Part shown: piece after piece, positions 1 to 6,000 of the stretch
Position numbering within the stretch: position 1 is the stretch's first letter
Layout: each line of letters begins with the position of its first letter
NCBI GenBank assembly: GCA_023417665.1
Contig: JAEZFA010000102.1
Coordinates: forward strand, 1 to 13,645
Reading direction: 5' to 3'
DNA from: Pseudomonadota bacterium
GTDB taxonomy: Bacteria > Pseudomonadota > Alphaproteobacteria > Rhizobiales > Xanthobacteraceae
DNA length: 13,645 bases
Position numbers and translations under genes: made by a program
The notes under the pieces: model-generated
What the model saw: the letters and a program-made list of their open reading frames with translations, nothing else
Database searches by the model: none
What the model was told of the DNA's origin: nothing

Positions 1-68
1 AGTTGAACCCGTGCATTTTCGGCACGCACGTCCTATATGGGCGCTGACTTCAGCGATCGGGACACATC

Positions 69-1037
69 ATGGACTCTCAGACGCAAATCCCGGTGACGGT
101 TCTCACGGGCTATCTCGGCGCCGGCAAGACGACGCTGCTCAACCGGATCCTCACCGAGCCGCACGGCAAGCGCTACGCCGTGATCGTCAACGAGTTTGGC
201 GAGATCGGCATCGACAACGACCTCGTGGTCGGCGCGGACGAGGAAGTGTTCGAGATGAACAACGGCTGCGTCTGCTGCACCGTCCGTGGCGACCTCATCC
301 GCATCATCGACGGCTTGCTCAAGCGCAAGGGCAAGTTCGACGGCATTCTGGTGGAAACGACGGGCCTCGCCGATCCGGCGCCGGTTGCGCAGACTTTCTT
401 CGTCGATGAAACCGTGAGCGGCAAGACTGCGCTCGATGCCGTGGTCACGGTGGTCGATGCAAAGTTTCTCAAAGAGCGGCTCAAGGATGCGCCGGAAGCA
501 AAGAACCAGATCGCCTTCGCCGACGTGCTGGTCCTGAACAAGACCGATCTGGTTTCGCCTGACGAACTCAAGGAAGTCGAGCTTCGTATCCGCGCGATCA
601 ATCCTTTTGCGAAGATTCACAAGACCGCGCGGGGCTCGCTGCCGCTGGAGGCCGTGTTGTCGCAAGGCGCGTTCGATCTTGATCGTATTCTAGCGATCGA
701 GCCGCATTTTCTCGAAGGTGCCCATCATCACCACGACGAGGACGTGCAGTCGTTCTCGTTCTCGACCGACAAGCCGCTCGATCCGAAGACCTTCTTCGCG
801 TGGATCGACAATGTCAGCCAGATTCAGGGGCCGAATATCCTGCGCGCGAAAGGTATCCTCTCGTTCAAGGACGATGACGAGCGTTATGTCATGCAGGGCG
901 TGCACATGATGTTCGAGGGCGATCACCAGCGCGAATGGCGGGCCGACGAGAAGCGCGAAAGCCGGATGGTTTTCATCGGCCGCGATCTCAACGAAAAGGC
1001 GCTTCGCGAGGGTTTCGAGGCCTGCGTCGCGCAGTAG
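69..1037 (+). CDS. CobW/COG0523-family metal-chaperone GTPase
   Basis: A 322-residue protein of the G3E (COG0523) GTPase family, whose members use GTP to deliver or insert metals such as zinc, cobalt or nickel into target proteins in the cytoplasm. The Walker A motif GYLGAGKT is at residues 14-21. The family metal-binding CxCC motif (CVCC) is at 67-70, ETTG (switch II/Walker B region) at 96-99, and the base-recognition motif NKTD at 157-160. A four-His stretch followed by acidic residues (219-225) gives a second likely metal site, and the C-terminal third fits the CobW_C domain. The length is normal for the family. The ATG at 69 is close to the start of the homology, but no strong Shine-Dalgarno is visible. 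It is the first gene of a tight plus-strand cluster with a small lipoprotein and a WD40 protein. No cobalamin genes are present, so a zinc-type chaperone is at least as likely as true CobW. The metal is not determined by the sequence. Confidence 0.93.
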   Translation: MDSQTQIPVTVLTGYLGAGKTTLLNRILTEPHGKRYAVIVNEFGEIGIDNDLVVGADEEVFEMNNGCVCCTVRGDLIRIIDGLLKRKGKFDGILVETTGLADPAPVAQTFFVDETVSGKTALDAVVTVVDAKFLKERLKDAPEAKNQIAFADVLVLNKTDLVSPDELKEVELRIRAINPFAKIHKTARGSLPLEAVLSQGAFDLDRILAIEPHFLEGAHHHHDEDVQSFSFSTDKPLDPKTFFAWIDNVSQIQGPNILRAKGILSFKDDDERYVMQGVHMMFEGDHQREWRADEKRESRMVFIGRDLNEKALREGFEACVAQ

Positions 1038-1068
1038 CCTCGCGGGCCGGGGGCGGGTATAGAGAGCC

Positions 1069-1203
1069 ATGGCAAAGCGCATTGTTTCGCTCGCACTTCT
1101 CGGCGCGCTCGCGGTTTCGGTTTCCGGCTGCGACAAATGCGGGGACTGGCTGAAACCGAAAGGTCCGTTCGGGCAATCCGTCTGCAAAGACGAAGTGCGC
1201 TGA
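1069..1203 (+). CDS. small Cys-containing lipoprotein, 44 aa
   Basis: A short gene between the GTPase (31-bp gap) and the WD40 gene (11-bp gap). The product has a basic N-terminus (MAKR), a hydrophobic stretch at residues 5-18, and a lipobox-like VSGC with the modifiable Cys at 21. Lipidation would leave a mature peptide of only 24 residues. It begins with a CxxC (Cys21-Cys24), contains one more Cys at 39 and is mostly hydrophilic. Codon use is G/C-rich at third positions, as in the neighbours. The upstream region is purine-rich (AGAGAG just before the ATG) without a textbook SD. The family is not one I can name. If lipidated, it sits on the periplasmic side of a membrane. Its place inside a metal-chaperone cluster suggests, but does not show, a link to metal handling. 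Confidence 0.7.
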   Translation: MAKRIVSLALLGALAVSVSGCDKCGDWLKPKGPFGQSVCKDEVR

Positions 1204-1214
1204 TTTTCTGACAC

Positions 1215-2204
1215 ATGGCCGAGAACGAAGTTCGCTCCGTTGCTGAACTGGTGACGACCTGTGATGTCGGCGCGCATGTCGTTGCCGCCGGCTTCCTGGC
1301 TGACGAGCCGGCATTTGTCGGTGCCGAAGGCGAGATCGTTTTCCTGAACGGAAAACGGGTCGCAGCGCATCCCGATGCCGGCGTGCTCGAAGCGGTGTTC
1401 GATGCCGCGCGCGTCGTGACGGCGGGAGACGACGGCCGCGTGGTCTCAACCGATGGGCAGGGCGCGACCGAAGTTCTTGGCGAGGTCAGGAATAAATGGA
1501 TCGATCATGTGGCGATCGGCCCGGACGGGGCGGTGGCGTGGTCGGCCGGCAAGACGGCCTTCGTGAAAACGAAGAAGGGCGAGAAGTCGCTCGACGTGCC
1601 GAGCACGGTCGGCGGGCTTGCCTTCGCGCCGAAAGGTTTCCGGCTCGCGGTTGCGCATTACAACGGCGTGTCGCTCTGGTTTCCGAACTCGGATGCGAAG
1701 GCGGAATTTCTCGAATGGAAGGGTTCGCACCTCTGCGTGCGCTACTCGCCGGACGGAAAATTTCTGATCACGACGATGCAGGAGAATGCGCTGCATGGCT
1801 GGCGGCTCGCCGACAACAAGCACATGCGCATGTCGGGTTATCCCGCGCGCATTCGCTCCTTCAATTTCAGCCATGACGGCAAGTGGCTCGCGACTTCAGG
1901 TGCGGAAGCCGTGGTGATGTGGCCGTTTCAGTCCAAAGACGGACCGATGGGCAAGGATCCCGGAATGCTTGCAAACGCGCGGCAGGGCTCGCGGGTTTCT
2001 TGCGTTGCGTGTCATCCGAGCCGGGACGCACTCGCGGTTGGCTTCGCCGACGGCATGGTGATGATGGTGCGGATGGAAGACGGTGCGGAGATTCTGGTGC
2101 GCGGCCCGGAAGGCGGGGAGGTGACGACGCTCGCCTGGCATTCGAATGGCGTATCGCTTGCCTATGGCACCGATGAGGGCAAGGCGGGGGTGCTCAATCT
2201 CTAA
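1215..2204 (+). CDS. WD40-type beta-propeller protein
   Basis: A 329-residue protein made of repeated units of about 40 residues, each with a turn of the type S/H-P/x-D/N-G followed by a hydrophobic strand. Clear examples are YSPDGKFLIT at 177-186, FSHDGKWLATSG at 218-229, the HPSRDALAVG unit near 267-276 and WHSNGVSLAYG at 308-318. Weaker repeats cover residues 20-160. This fits a seven-bladed WD40 propeller, a scaffold for protein contacts without catalysis. There is no signal peptide, so it should be cytoplasmic. It starts 11 bp after the small lipoprotein gene and is probably co-transcribed with the GTPase at 69-1037. I recall similar CobW-plus-WD40 gene pairs in other Rhizobiales genomes, but the role of the propeller is unknown to me. 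The gene ends just before a strong stem-loop. Confidence 0.85.
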   Translation: MAENEVRSVAELVTTCDVGAHVVAAGFLADEPAFVGAEGEIVFLNGKRVAAHPDAGVLEAVFDAARVVTAGDDGRVVSTDGQGATEVLGEVRNKWIDHVAIGPDGAVAWSAGKTAFVKTKKGEKSLDVPSTVGGLAFAPKGFRLAVAHYNGVSLWFPNSDAKAEFLEWKGSHLCVRYSPDGKFLITTMQENALHGWRLADNKHMRMSGYPARIRSFNFSHDGKWLATSGAEAVVMWPFQSKDGPMGKDPGMLANARQGSRVSCVACHPSRDALAVGFADGMVMMVRMEDGAEILVRGPEGGEVTTLAWHSNGVSLAYGTDEGKAGVLNL

Positions 2205-2209
2205 CAAAT

Positions 2210-2270
2210 AAGCCTCATGGTTCGAGACGCGCTCACTTTCGCTCGCGCTCCTCACCATGAGGCTTTTTTA
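2210..2270 (+). terminator. stem-loop with T-tract after WD40 gene
   Basis: An 11-bp perfect stem (AAGCCTCATGG at 2210-2220 with CCATGAGGCTT at 2255-2265) is followed by a run of T (2264-2269). It begins 6 bp after the WD40 stop codon. The 34-nt loop is long for a classic intrinsic terminator but contains its own G/C-rich inner pairing. It coincides with a copy of the palindromic repeat listed separately, so the repeat appears to serve as the 3' end of the upstream operon. Confidence 0.65.
2211..2264 (-). repeat. palindromic intergenic repeat, copy A
   Basis: Read on the minus strand, this unit is CCTCATGG, then TGAGGAGCGCG, a variable centre, GCGTCTCGAA, then CCATGAGG. The conserved skeleton is CCTCA-nnn-TGAGGAGCG...CGCGTCTCGAA-nnn-GAGG, shared with copy B at 2275-2321 in the opposite orientation. 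I recall repeats with this skeleton as frequent between genes in Bradyrhizobium, Rhodopseudomonas and Nitrobacter. It behaves like a REP/BIME-type palindromic unit. No coding potential is seen. Confidence 0.8.
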
Positions 2271-2274
2271 TTTT

Positions 2275-2321
2275 CCTCACCCTGAGGAGCGATGCGCAGC
2301 ATCGCGTCTCGAAGGGCGAGG
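2275..2321 (+). repeat. palindromic intergenic repeat, copy B
   Basis: Same skeleton as copy A but inverted relative to it. The outer arms are CCTCACCC (2275-2282) and GGGCGAGG (2314-2321), pairing with one A/C mismatch. The inner hairpin is a perfect GCGATGC-GCA-GCATCGC. The 10-bp spacing and head-to-head arrangement with copy A resemble a BIME. It ends 7 bp from the stop codon of homospermidine synthase on the other strand, so the pair fills the whole gap between two convergent genes. Confidence 0.8.
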
Positions 2322-2328
2322 GTACTCA

Positions 2329-3759
2329 TCATCGCACCAGAATATTCCGGAACTGCCATGGATCGTCCTGATCGACGTCTTCTTTGAACAGGACGTTACG
2401 ATTGTCGAGCGGCGTCCAGTCGGTATAGGTGCCGATCACCGGGCCGAGGTAAGGCGACTGCACTTCGAGGCAGCGATTGAAATCCACCTCGTCGGCTTCG
2501 ACGATGCCGGCTTCGGGATTTTCGATCGCCCAGACCATGCCGGCCAGAATTGCCGAAGTCACCTGCAGGCCGGTTGCATTCTGATAAGGCGCAATCTCGC
2601 GTGTTTCTTCGATCGAGAGCTGCGAGCCATACCAGTAGGCGTTGTTCTTGTGGCCGTAGAGCAGCACGCCAAGCTCGTCGATGCCATCGACGATCTCGTT
2701 CTCTTCGAGAATATGCCACTTGGGCTGTACCTTGCCGCCATTGCCGAACATTTCATGCAGCGACAGCACCGCGTCGTTCGACGGGTGATAGGCATAGTGG
2801 CAGGTCGGCCGGTACGTCACGTTGCCGTCTTCGCGCAGCGTGAAGTAGTCCGCAATCGAGATCGCCTCGTTATGCGTGACGAGGAAGCCATATTGCGGCC
2901 CCGGGGTCGGACACCAGCTGCGCACGCGCGTATTGGCGCCCGGCTGCAGCAGATAAACCGCAGCCCCGCAGCCTTTCTGGTGATGACGCAGCGATTTCGG
3001 CTCCCACTTCTCGTGCGTACCCCAGCCGAGTTCGGCCGGCTGCAAGCCTTCCGATACGAAGCCATCGACGGACCAGGTGTTGACGAAGACATTCAGCGGC
3101 TTGGGTGCTGCGGAGCGCTGGGTATCGCGTTCGGCGATATGGATGCCCTTCACGCCGGTATCGCGCATCAGGCGGGCCCAGCCTTGGCGGTCTTTCGGGA
3201 TCTCGTTGCCAAGGCCGAGGTCGGCGGCAACATTCAGAAGCGCCTGCTTCACGAACCAGGAAACCATGCCCGGGTTTGCGCCGCAGCAGTTGACCGCAGT
3301 GATGCCGGGGCCGAGCCGGCGCTTCGCGTCGAGAATGATCTCGCGCAAGGCGTAGTTCGTGCGGTTTTCGGTCGGCATTTTTTCGTCGAAGTAGAAGCCC
3401 TTCCAGGGCTCCGCGACGGTGTCCACATAGAAAGCGTTAAGCTCGCGGCAGAGCTCGATCACCGCGAGCGAGGAGACGTCCACCGAGACATTGACGCAGA
3501 AACCGCGCCCCTTGTCCGATTGCAGGAGCGGGGTGAGGATTTCGCGATAATTTGCGGAGGTGAGTGCGGCCTTCACGAAGCGGATGCCGCGCTCATCCAG
3601 AAGATGCCTGTTCGCCTCCGAGGGGTCGATGACGACAAGCTTCGATTTATCGAATTCGAAGTGGCGTTCGAGTAGCGGCAGCATACCGCGCCCGATCGAG
3701 CCGAAGCCGATCATTACGATGGGTCCGTCGATCTTGTGGTAGACCGGCCACTTGCTCAT
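2329..3759 (-). CDS. hss: homospermidine synthase
   Basis: A 476-residue NAD-dependent enzyme that joins two putrescines (or putrescine and spermidine) to make sym-homospermidine in the cytoplasm; EC 2.5.1.44. The N-terminal Rossmann motif GFGSIGRG is at residues 18-25, and the remainder matches the saccharopine-dehydrogenase-like fold of bacterial HSS. Residues I recall from the Blastochloris viridis enzyme fall at the same numbers here: Glu117, Asn162, Glu210, Trp229, Glu237, His296 and Glu298. Length is within a residue or so of that enzyme. The ATG at 3759 is supported by GGAGG (3765-3769 on the complement) five bases upstream. It lies downstream of ornithine decarboxylase on the same strand, separated by 183 bp with several stem-loops, so it is either partly co-transcribed or separately expressed. 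Putrescine from the upstream gene product is its substrate. Confidence 0.96.
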   Translation of the reverse strand: MSKWPVYHKIDGPIVMIGFGSIGRGMLPLLERHFEFDKSKLVVIDPSEANRHLLDERGIRFVKAALTSANYREILTPLLQSDKGRGFCVNVSVDVSSLAVIELCRELNAFYVDTVAEPWKGFYFDEKMPTENRTNYALREIILDAKRRLGPGITAVNCCGANPGMVSWFVKQALLNVAADLGLGNEIPKDRQGWARLMRDTGVKGIHIAERDTQRSAAPKPLNVFVNTWSVDGFVSEGLQPAELGWGTHEKWEPKSLRHHQKGCGAAVYLLQPGANTRVRSWCPTPGPQYGFLVTHNEAISIADYFTLREDGNVTYRPTCHYAYHPSNDAVLSLHEMFGNGGKVQPKWHILEENEIVDGIDELGVLLYGHKNNAYWYGSQLSIEETREIAPYQNATGLQVTSAILAGMVWAIENPEAGIVEADEVDFNRCLEVQSPYLGPVIGTYTDWTPLDNRNVLFKEDVDQDDPWQFRNILVR

Positions 3760-3805
3760 TCACACCTCCGTCTTTCTCTCTGGAAAATCTGTTTAGCGGC
3801 TTGAT

Positions 3806-3916
3806 CCGGCGCTGACGAATCCGCGCCGGTATTTTCTTCGGCTGCTTTCCACAGCCAGCGCACGAGCCGACCATGCCTCTAAAGCGCTTCGGGGCCCGCT
3901 TGCGCGAGCCCCGAAG
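3806..3916. promoter_or_regulatory. three stem-loops between odc and hss
   Basis: The 183-bp gap holds three stem-loops. A 7-bp perfect stem (CCGGCGC 3806-3812 with GCGCCGG 3823-3829) has a 10-nt loop. A 5-bp stem (GGCTG 3840-3844 with CAGCC 3852-3856) follows. A 9-bp perfect stem (CTTCGGGGC 3887-3895 with GCCCCGAAG 3908-3916) lies about 26 nt after the odc stop. For minus-strand transcription the last is placed like an odc terminator, but no T-tract follows it on that strand. The T-rich runs (TTTTT at 3920-3924, TATTTTCTT at 3830-3838) follow the stems on the plus strand instead. The stems could stabilise the odc 3' end, attenuate read-through into hss, or stop antisense transcription. Confidence 0.5.
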
Positions 3917-3942
3917 GTCTTTTTGAGCGGTTTGGTCGATGA

Positions 3943-5073
3943 TCAGATGACGTAGGACTTCAGCGGCTCGAAGCCGTTGAAGGCGACCGACGAGTAGGTC
4001 GTCGTGTAGGCGCCGCACGCCTCGATCAGCACCTTGTCGCCGATCTCGAGCGAGACCGGGAGCAGGTACGGCGTCTTCTCGTAGAGCACGTCCGCCGAAT
4101 CGCAGGTCGGGCCGGCGATGACGCAGGGCGCCATGGTGTCGTCGTCCTTCTCCGTGCGGATCGGGTAGCGGATCGCCTCTTCCATCGTCTCGGCGAGACC
4201 GCCGAACTTGCCGATGTCGAGATAGACCCAGCGCTGGTTGTCGGTCGCCGACTTCTTGGAAATCAGCACGACTTCAGCCTCGATCATGCCGGCACCGCCG
4301 ACCATGCCGCGACCCGGCTCGATGATGGTTTCCGGAATGCGGTTGCCGAAGTGCTTGCGCAGCGCACGGAAGATCGCCTGGCCATATTCCTGGACCTTCG
4401 GGATGTCGCGCAGATACTGCGCGGGGAACCCGCCGCCCAGGTTGACCATGGACAGGTTGATGCCGCGCTCCGCCATCTCGCGGAAGATCGCGCCCGAGGT
4501 CTTCAGCGCACGGTCCCACGCTTTGACGTTGTTCTGCTGCGAGCCGACATGGAACGAGATGCCGTGCGCAACGAGACCCAGCTTGTGGGCGTGCTCGAGC
4601 ACCTGCGGTGCCATCTCGGGCGCGCAGCCGAATTTGCGCGACAGCGGCCACTCGGCGCCGGAGCCGTCGCAGAGGATGCGGCAGAACACCTTCGAGCCGG
4701 GCGCAACGCGCGCGATCTTCTCGACTTCGGCTTCGCAATCGACCGCGAAGAGGCGCACGCCGAGCGCGTAAGCGGCAGCGATGTCCTTTTCCTTCTTGAT
4801 CGTGTTGCCGAAGGAGATGCGGTCGGGGGTGCCGCCGGCGGCCATGACGAGGTCGATCTCGCCCATCGACGCGGTGTCGAAGCACGAGCCCATCTCGTTC
4901 AGGAGCTTCAGGATTTCGGGGGCGGGGTTCGCCTTCACCGCGTAGAAGACGCGGGTGTCCGGCAACGCCTTGGCGAAGGCATTGTAGTTCGAGCGCACAA
5001 TGTCGAGGTCAACGACGAGGCGCGGTCCGTCTTCGCGATGGCGTCGGAGAAACTGGCGGATGCGGTCGGTCAT
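3943..5073 (-). CDS. odc: ornithine decarboxylase, type III PLP fold
   Basis: A 376-residue PLP enzyme of the alanine-racemase-like fold (Orn/DAP/Arg decarboxylase 2 family) that converts ornithine, possibly also lysine, to putrescine (or cadaverine) in the cytoplasm. The PLP-lysine motif YAVKANP is at residues 44-50 (Lys47), SFHVGSQ at 173-179, GGGFP at 213-217, and the phosphate-binding EPGRG at 252-256. The substrate motif GPTCDSAD is at 321-328 with Cys324 and Asp325, and GAYT at 354-357. This signature separates it from diaminopimelate decarboxylase. An in-frame TTG lies at 5091, but I chose the ATG at 5073 because GGAAGGGG (5082-5089 on the complement) sits 8 bases before it and the resulting length is typical. 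A long structured leader precedes it and hss follows, giving a homospermidine pathway. Ornithine versus lysine preference cannot be settled from motifs. Confidence 0.95.
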   Translation of the reverse strand: MTDRIRQFLRRHREDGPRLVVDLDIVRSNYNAFAKALPDTRVFYAVKANPAPEILKLLNEMGSCFDTASMGEIDLVMAAGGTPDRISFGNTIKKEKDIAAAYALGVRLFAVDCEAEVEKIARVAPGSKVFCRILCDGSGAEWPLSRKFGCAPEMAPQVLEHAHKLGLVAHGISFHVGSQQNNVKAWDRALKTSGAIFREMAERGINLSMVNLGGGFPAQYLRDIPKVQEYGQAIFRALRKHFGNRIPETIIEPGRGMVGGAGMIEAEVVLISKKSATDNQRWVYLDIGKFGGLAETMEEAIRYPIRTEKDDDTMAPCVIAGPTCDSADVLYEKTPYLLPVSLEIGDKVLIEACGAYTTTYSSVAFNGFEPLKSYVI

Positions 5074-5468
5074 TTCGGTGTCCCCTTCCAAGAAGACTAC
5101 TCGTTAACAACTGGACAGCACGGCTTCCCGCGGGTGCTCGCGCGAGATGCGCGAATACGCCACGAGCGGCTTGCTGCCCGCTCGAACATCCGGCGTTAGC
5201 CGGTAGTAAGCGCCGTTGATTGGAAGGGATTTTCCCATCCGCACGTCAGGCAAGGAGGTAGTGCCTCTTCGGCTTTCGGCAGCGGCCTTCGGGGTGCTGC
5301 GTTGGACCAAAAAAGCCCTTACGTCGTTGCTTTAAGTCGCGTCCCTCGCGGAGAGCGGGGTTCGCCGGTTCCCTCCGGCTACTGGTTTGCCCGACGTCTT
5401 TCCGGCCTCTTGTCCGGGATCTCCGTCAACCAGCACACGACCACAGGCACGTGCGAAATTGGGCAAGT
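5074..5468 (-). ncRNA. structured 5' leader of odc, speF-type
   Basis: About 390 nt of transcribed leader are predicted between the promoter at 5472-5500 and the decarboxylase start. Alphaproteobacterial ornithine decarboxylase genes are known to carry a conserved leader of roughly 400 nt, the speF motif (Rfam RF00518, from memory). Position, length and target gene all fit. Visible minus-strand hairpins include CCGGC-TAAC-GCCGG (5190-5203), CGAGCGG/CCGCTCG (arms at 5163-5169 and 5178-5184), AGGCA/TGCCT around an anti-SD-like loop (5248-5266), and a GCCGG/CCGGC stem near 5364-5379. The odc Shine-Dalgarno is at the 3' end, so control of translation start is possible. I could not align it to the family model, so membership is an inference. 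Confidence 0.65.
5104..5310 (-). CDS. possible leader ORF upstream of odc, 68 codons
   Basis: An open frame inside the decarboxylase leader ends 30 nt before the odc ATG. The earliest start after the preceding in-frame stop is TTG at 5310, with AAGGG five bases upstream. An internal ATG at 5238 would give 44 residues but lacks an SD. By hand count about 71% of codons end in G or C, and the last third is more strongly biased, close to real genes here. The product is basic and hydrophilic, with no signal peptide or known domain. It overlaps strong RNA hairpins, and conserved RNA structure in GC-rich DNA can leave frames open by chance. It may be a regulatory leader ORF or spurious. Confidence 0.25.
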   Translation of the reverse strand: MVQRSTPKAAAESRRGTTSLPDVRMGKSLPINGAYYRLTPDVRAGSKPLVAYSRISREHPREAVLSSC

Positions 5469-5471
5469 CGG

Positions 5472-5500
5472 CAAATAAGAGAAATGACTACGCGATGCAA
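5472..5500 (-). promoter_or_regulatory. candidate sigma-70 promoter of odc leader
   Basis: On the minus strand, TTGCAT (complement of 5495-5500) and TATTTG (complement of 5472-5477) are separated by exactly 17 bp. This resembles an alphaproteobacterial housekeeping promoter and would place the start of transcription near 5465. The local region is relatively AT-rich compared with its surroundings. The -35 matches at TTG plus A in position 5, and the -10 is only moderate. Confidence 0.5.
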
Positions 5501-5606
5501 GAGTGAATCGCGGCTTGCGGGCAGTTTTTTCGTGGAATTTTCGCGCGCGTCTTGCGCGACGCCCGCGAGTGTAAACGCGCGTTAACAGATCGCGCGGGAG
5601 CGAGCG
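5501..5606. other. gap between odc promoter and membrane-protein gene
   Basis: No gene is seen here. A near-perfect 10-bp stem (CGCGCGCGTC 5542-5551 with GACGCCCGCG 5558-5567, one mismatch, 6-nt loop) lies downstream of the small membrane-protein gene on the minus strand and may mark its transcript end, but no T-tract follows. Next to it is a 16-bp imperfect palindrome GTAAACGCGCGTTAAC (5571-5586, one mismatched pair) that could be a protein-binding site. Confidence 0.35.
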
Positions 5607-5861
5607 TTATCTGCGCTCGACGATCGGCTCGATCGTTGCGGCGTTCTTCACAAACGACCAGGTGAACGCGCCAGCGGCGAGTGCGAAGACGCCCATCAGG
5701 ATCGCCTCGACCGTCTTGCCGAAGCCGAAGAGTGCGGCGAGCGCCCAGCCGGTGGCGATGCCGATGCCGATCACCTCGACGCCGATCAAAATCGCCGCGC
5801 TGACGATGGTGACGAGATTCGCCCAGTTGATGCGGGAGCTCTTCTGCACGGCGTCGGTCAT
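5607..5861 (-). CDS. small two-helix membrane protein, unknown function
   Basis: An 84-residue protein with a short polar N-terminus, a long hydrophobic stretch at about residues 15-46 (one long or two closely packed helices), a Gly/Lys turn near 46-50 and a further helix at about 52-71. The charged C-terminus ends in VERR. No conserved catalytic motif is present. It is likely an inner-membrane protein. Start support is good: GAGG lies 8 bases before the ATG. It is transcribed divergently from the gamma-glutamyltransferase-family gene, sharing a 139-bp upstream region with an inverted repeat. I cannot assign a family, and no function should be inferred from the neighbours. Confidence 0.75.
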   Translation of the reverse strand: MTDAVQKSSRINWANLVTIVSAAILIGVEVIGIGIATGWALAALFGFGKTVEAILMGVFALAAGAFTWSFVKNAATIEPIVERR

Positions 5862-5900
5862 CGTCTCGTCCTCAAAATACGGCTGCGAAGTGGCGAACGC

Positions 5901-5938
5901 TGCCGCCAGCCTTTAAGATGGCGGGCAATCTGGCGGCA
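5901..5938. promoter_or_regulatory. 9-bp inverted repeat in divergent upstream region
   Basis: TGCCGCCAG (5901-5909) and CTGGCGGCA (5930-5938) are perfect inverted copies separated by 20 bp. They lie between the divergent small membrane-protein gene and the ggt-family gene. The centre-to-centre distance of 29 bp is near three helical turns, so a two-site operator is possible. A hairpin in either 5' untranslated region is the other explanation. No clear -35/-10 pair was identified here. Confidence 0.4.
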
Positions 5939-6000
5939 AAGAGTGGCTGAATCAAGCGCTCGAATGCCGCTTCCTTCCGTCCCAGTTCTCCGGAGCCGAA

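Noticed and set aside
1..68. Possible regulatory site or gene end before the GTPase
   Set aside because: Only 68 bases are visible. There is a short CGTGC/GCACG inverted repeat but no recognisable Zur-type palindrome, promoter or upstream gene end that I can support.
2257..3675. 472-codon open frame on the plus strand
   Set aside because: Lies antisense to homospermidine synthase, which has a full family match and a good SD. The plus-strand product has no recognisable domain; it is open only because of GC codon bias.
4351..5199. 282-codon open frame on the plus strand
   Set aside because: Antisense to ornithine decarboxylase and its leader; no domain and no start signal.
5252..5264. Perfect AAGGAGGT on the plus strand followed by a GTG-started frame
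   Set aside because: The GTG is only one base after the SD-like octamer, too close for initiation, and the short frame has no support. The octamer makes more sense as the complement of the anti-SD loop in the leader.
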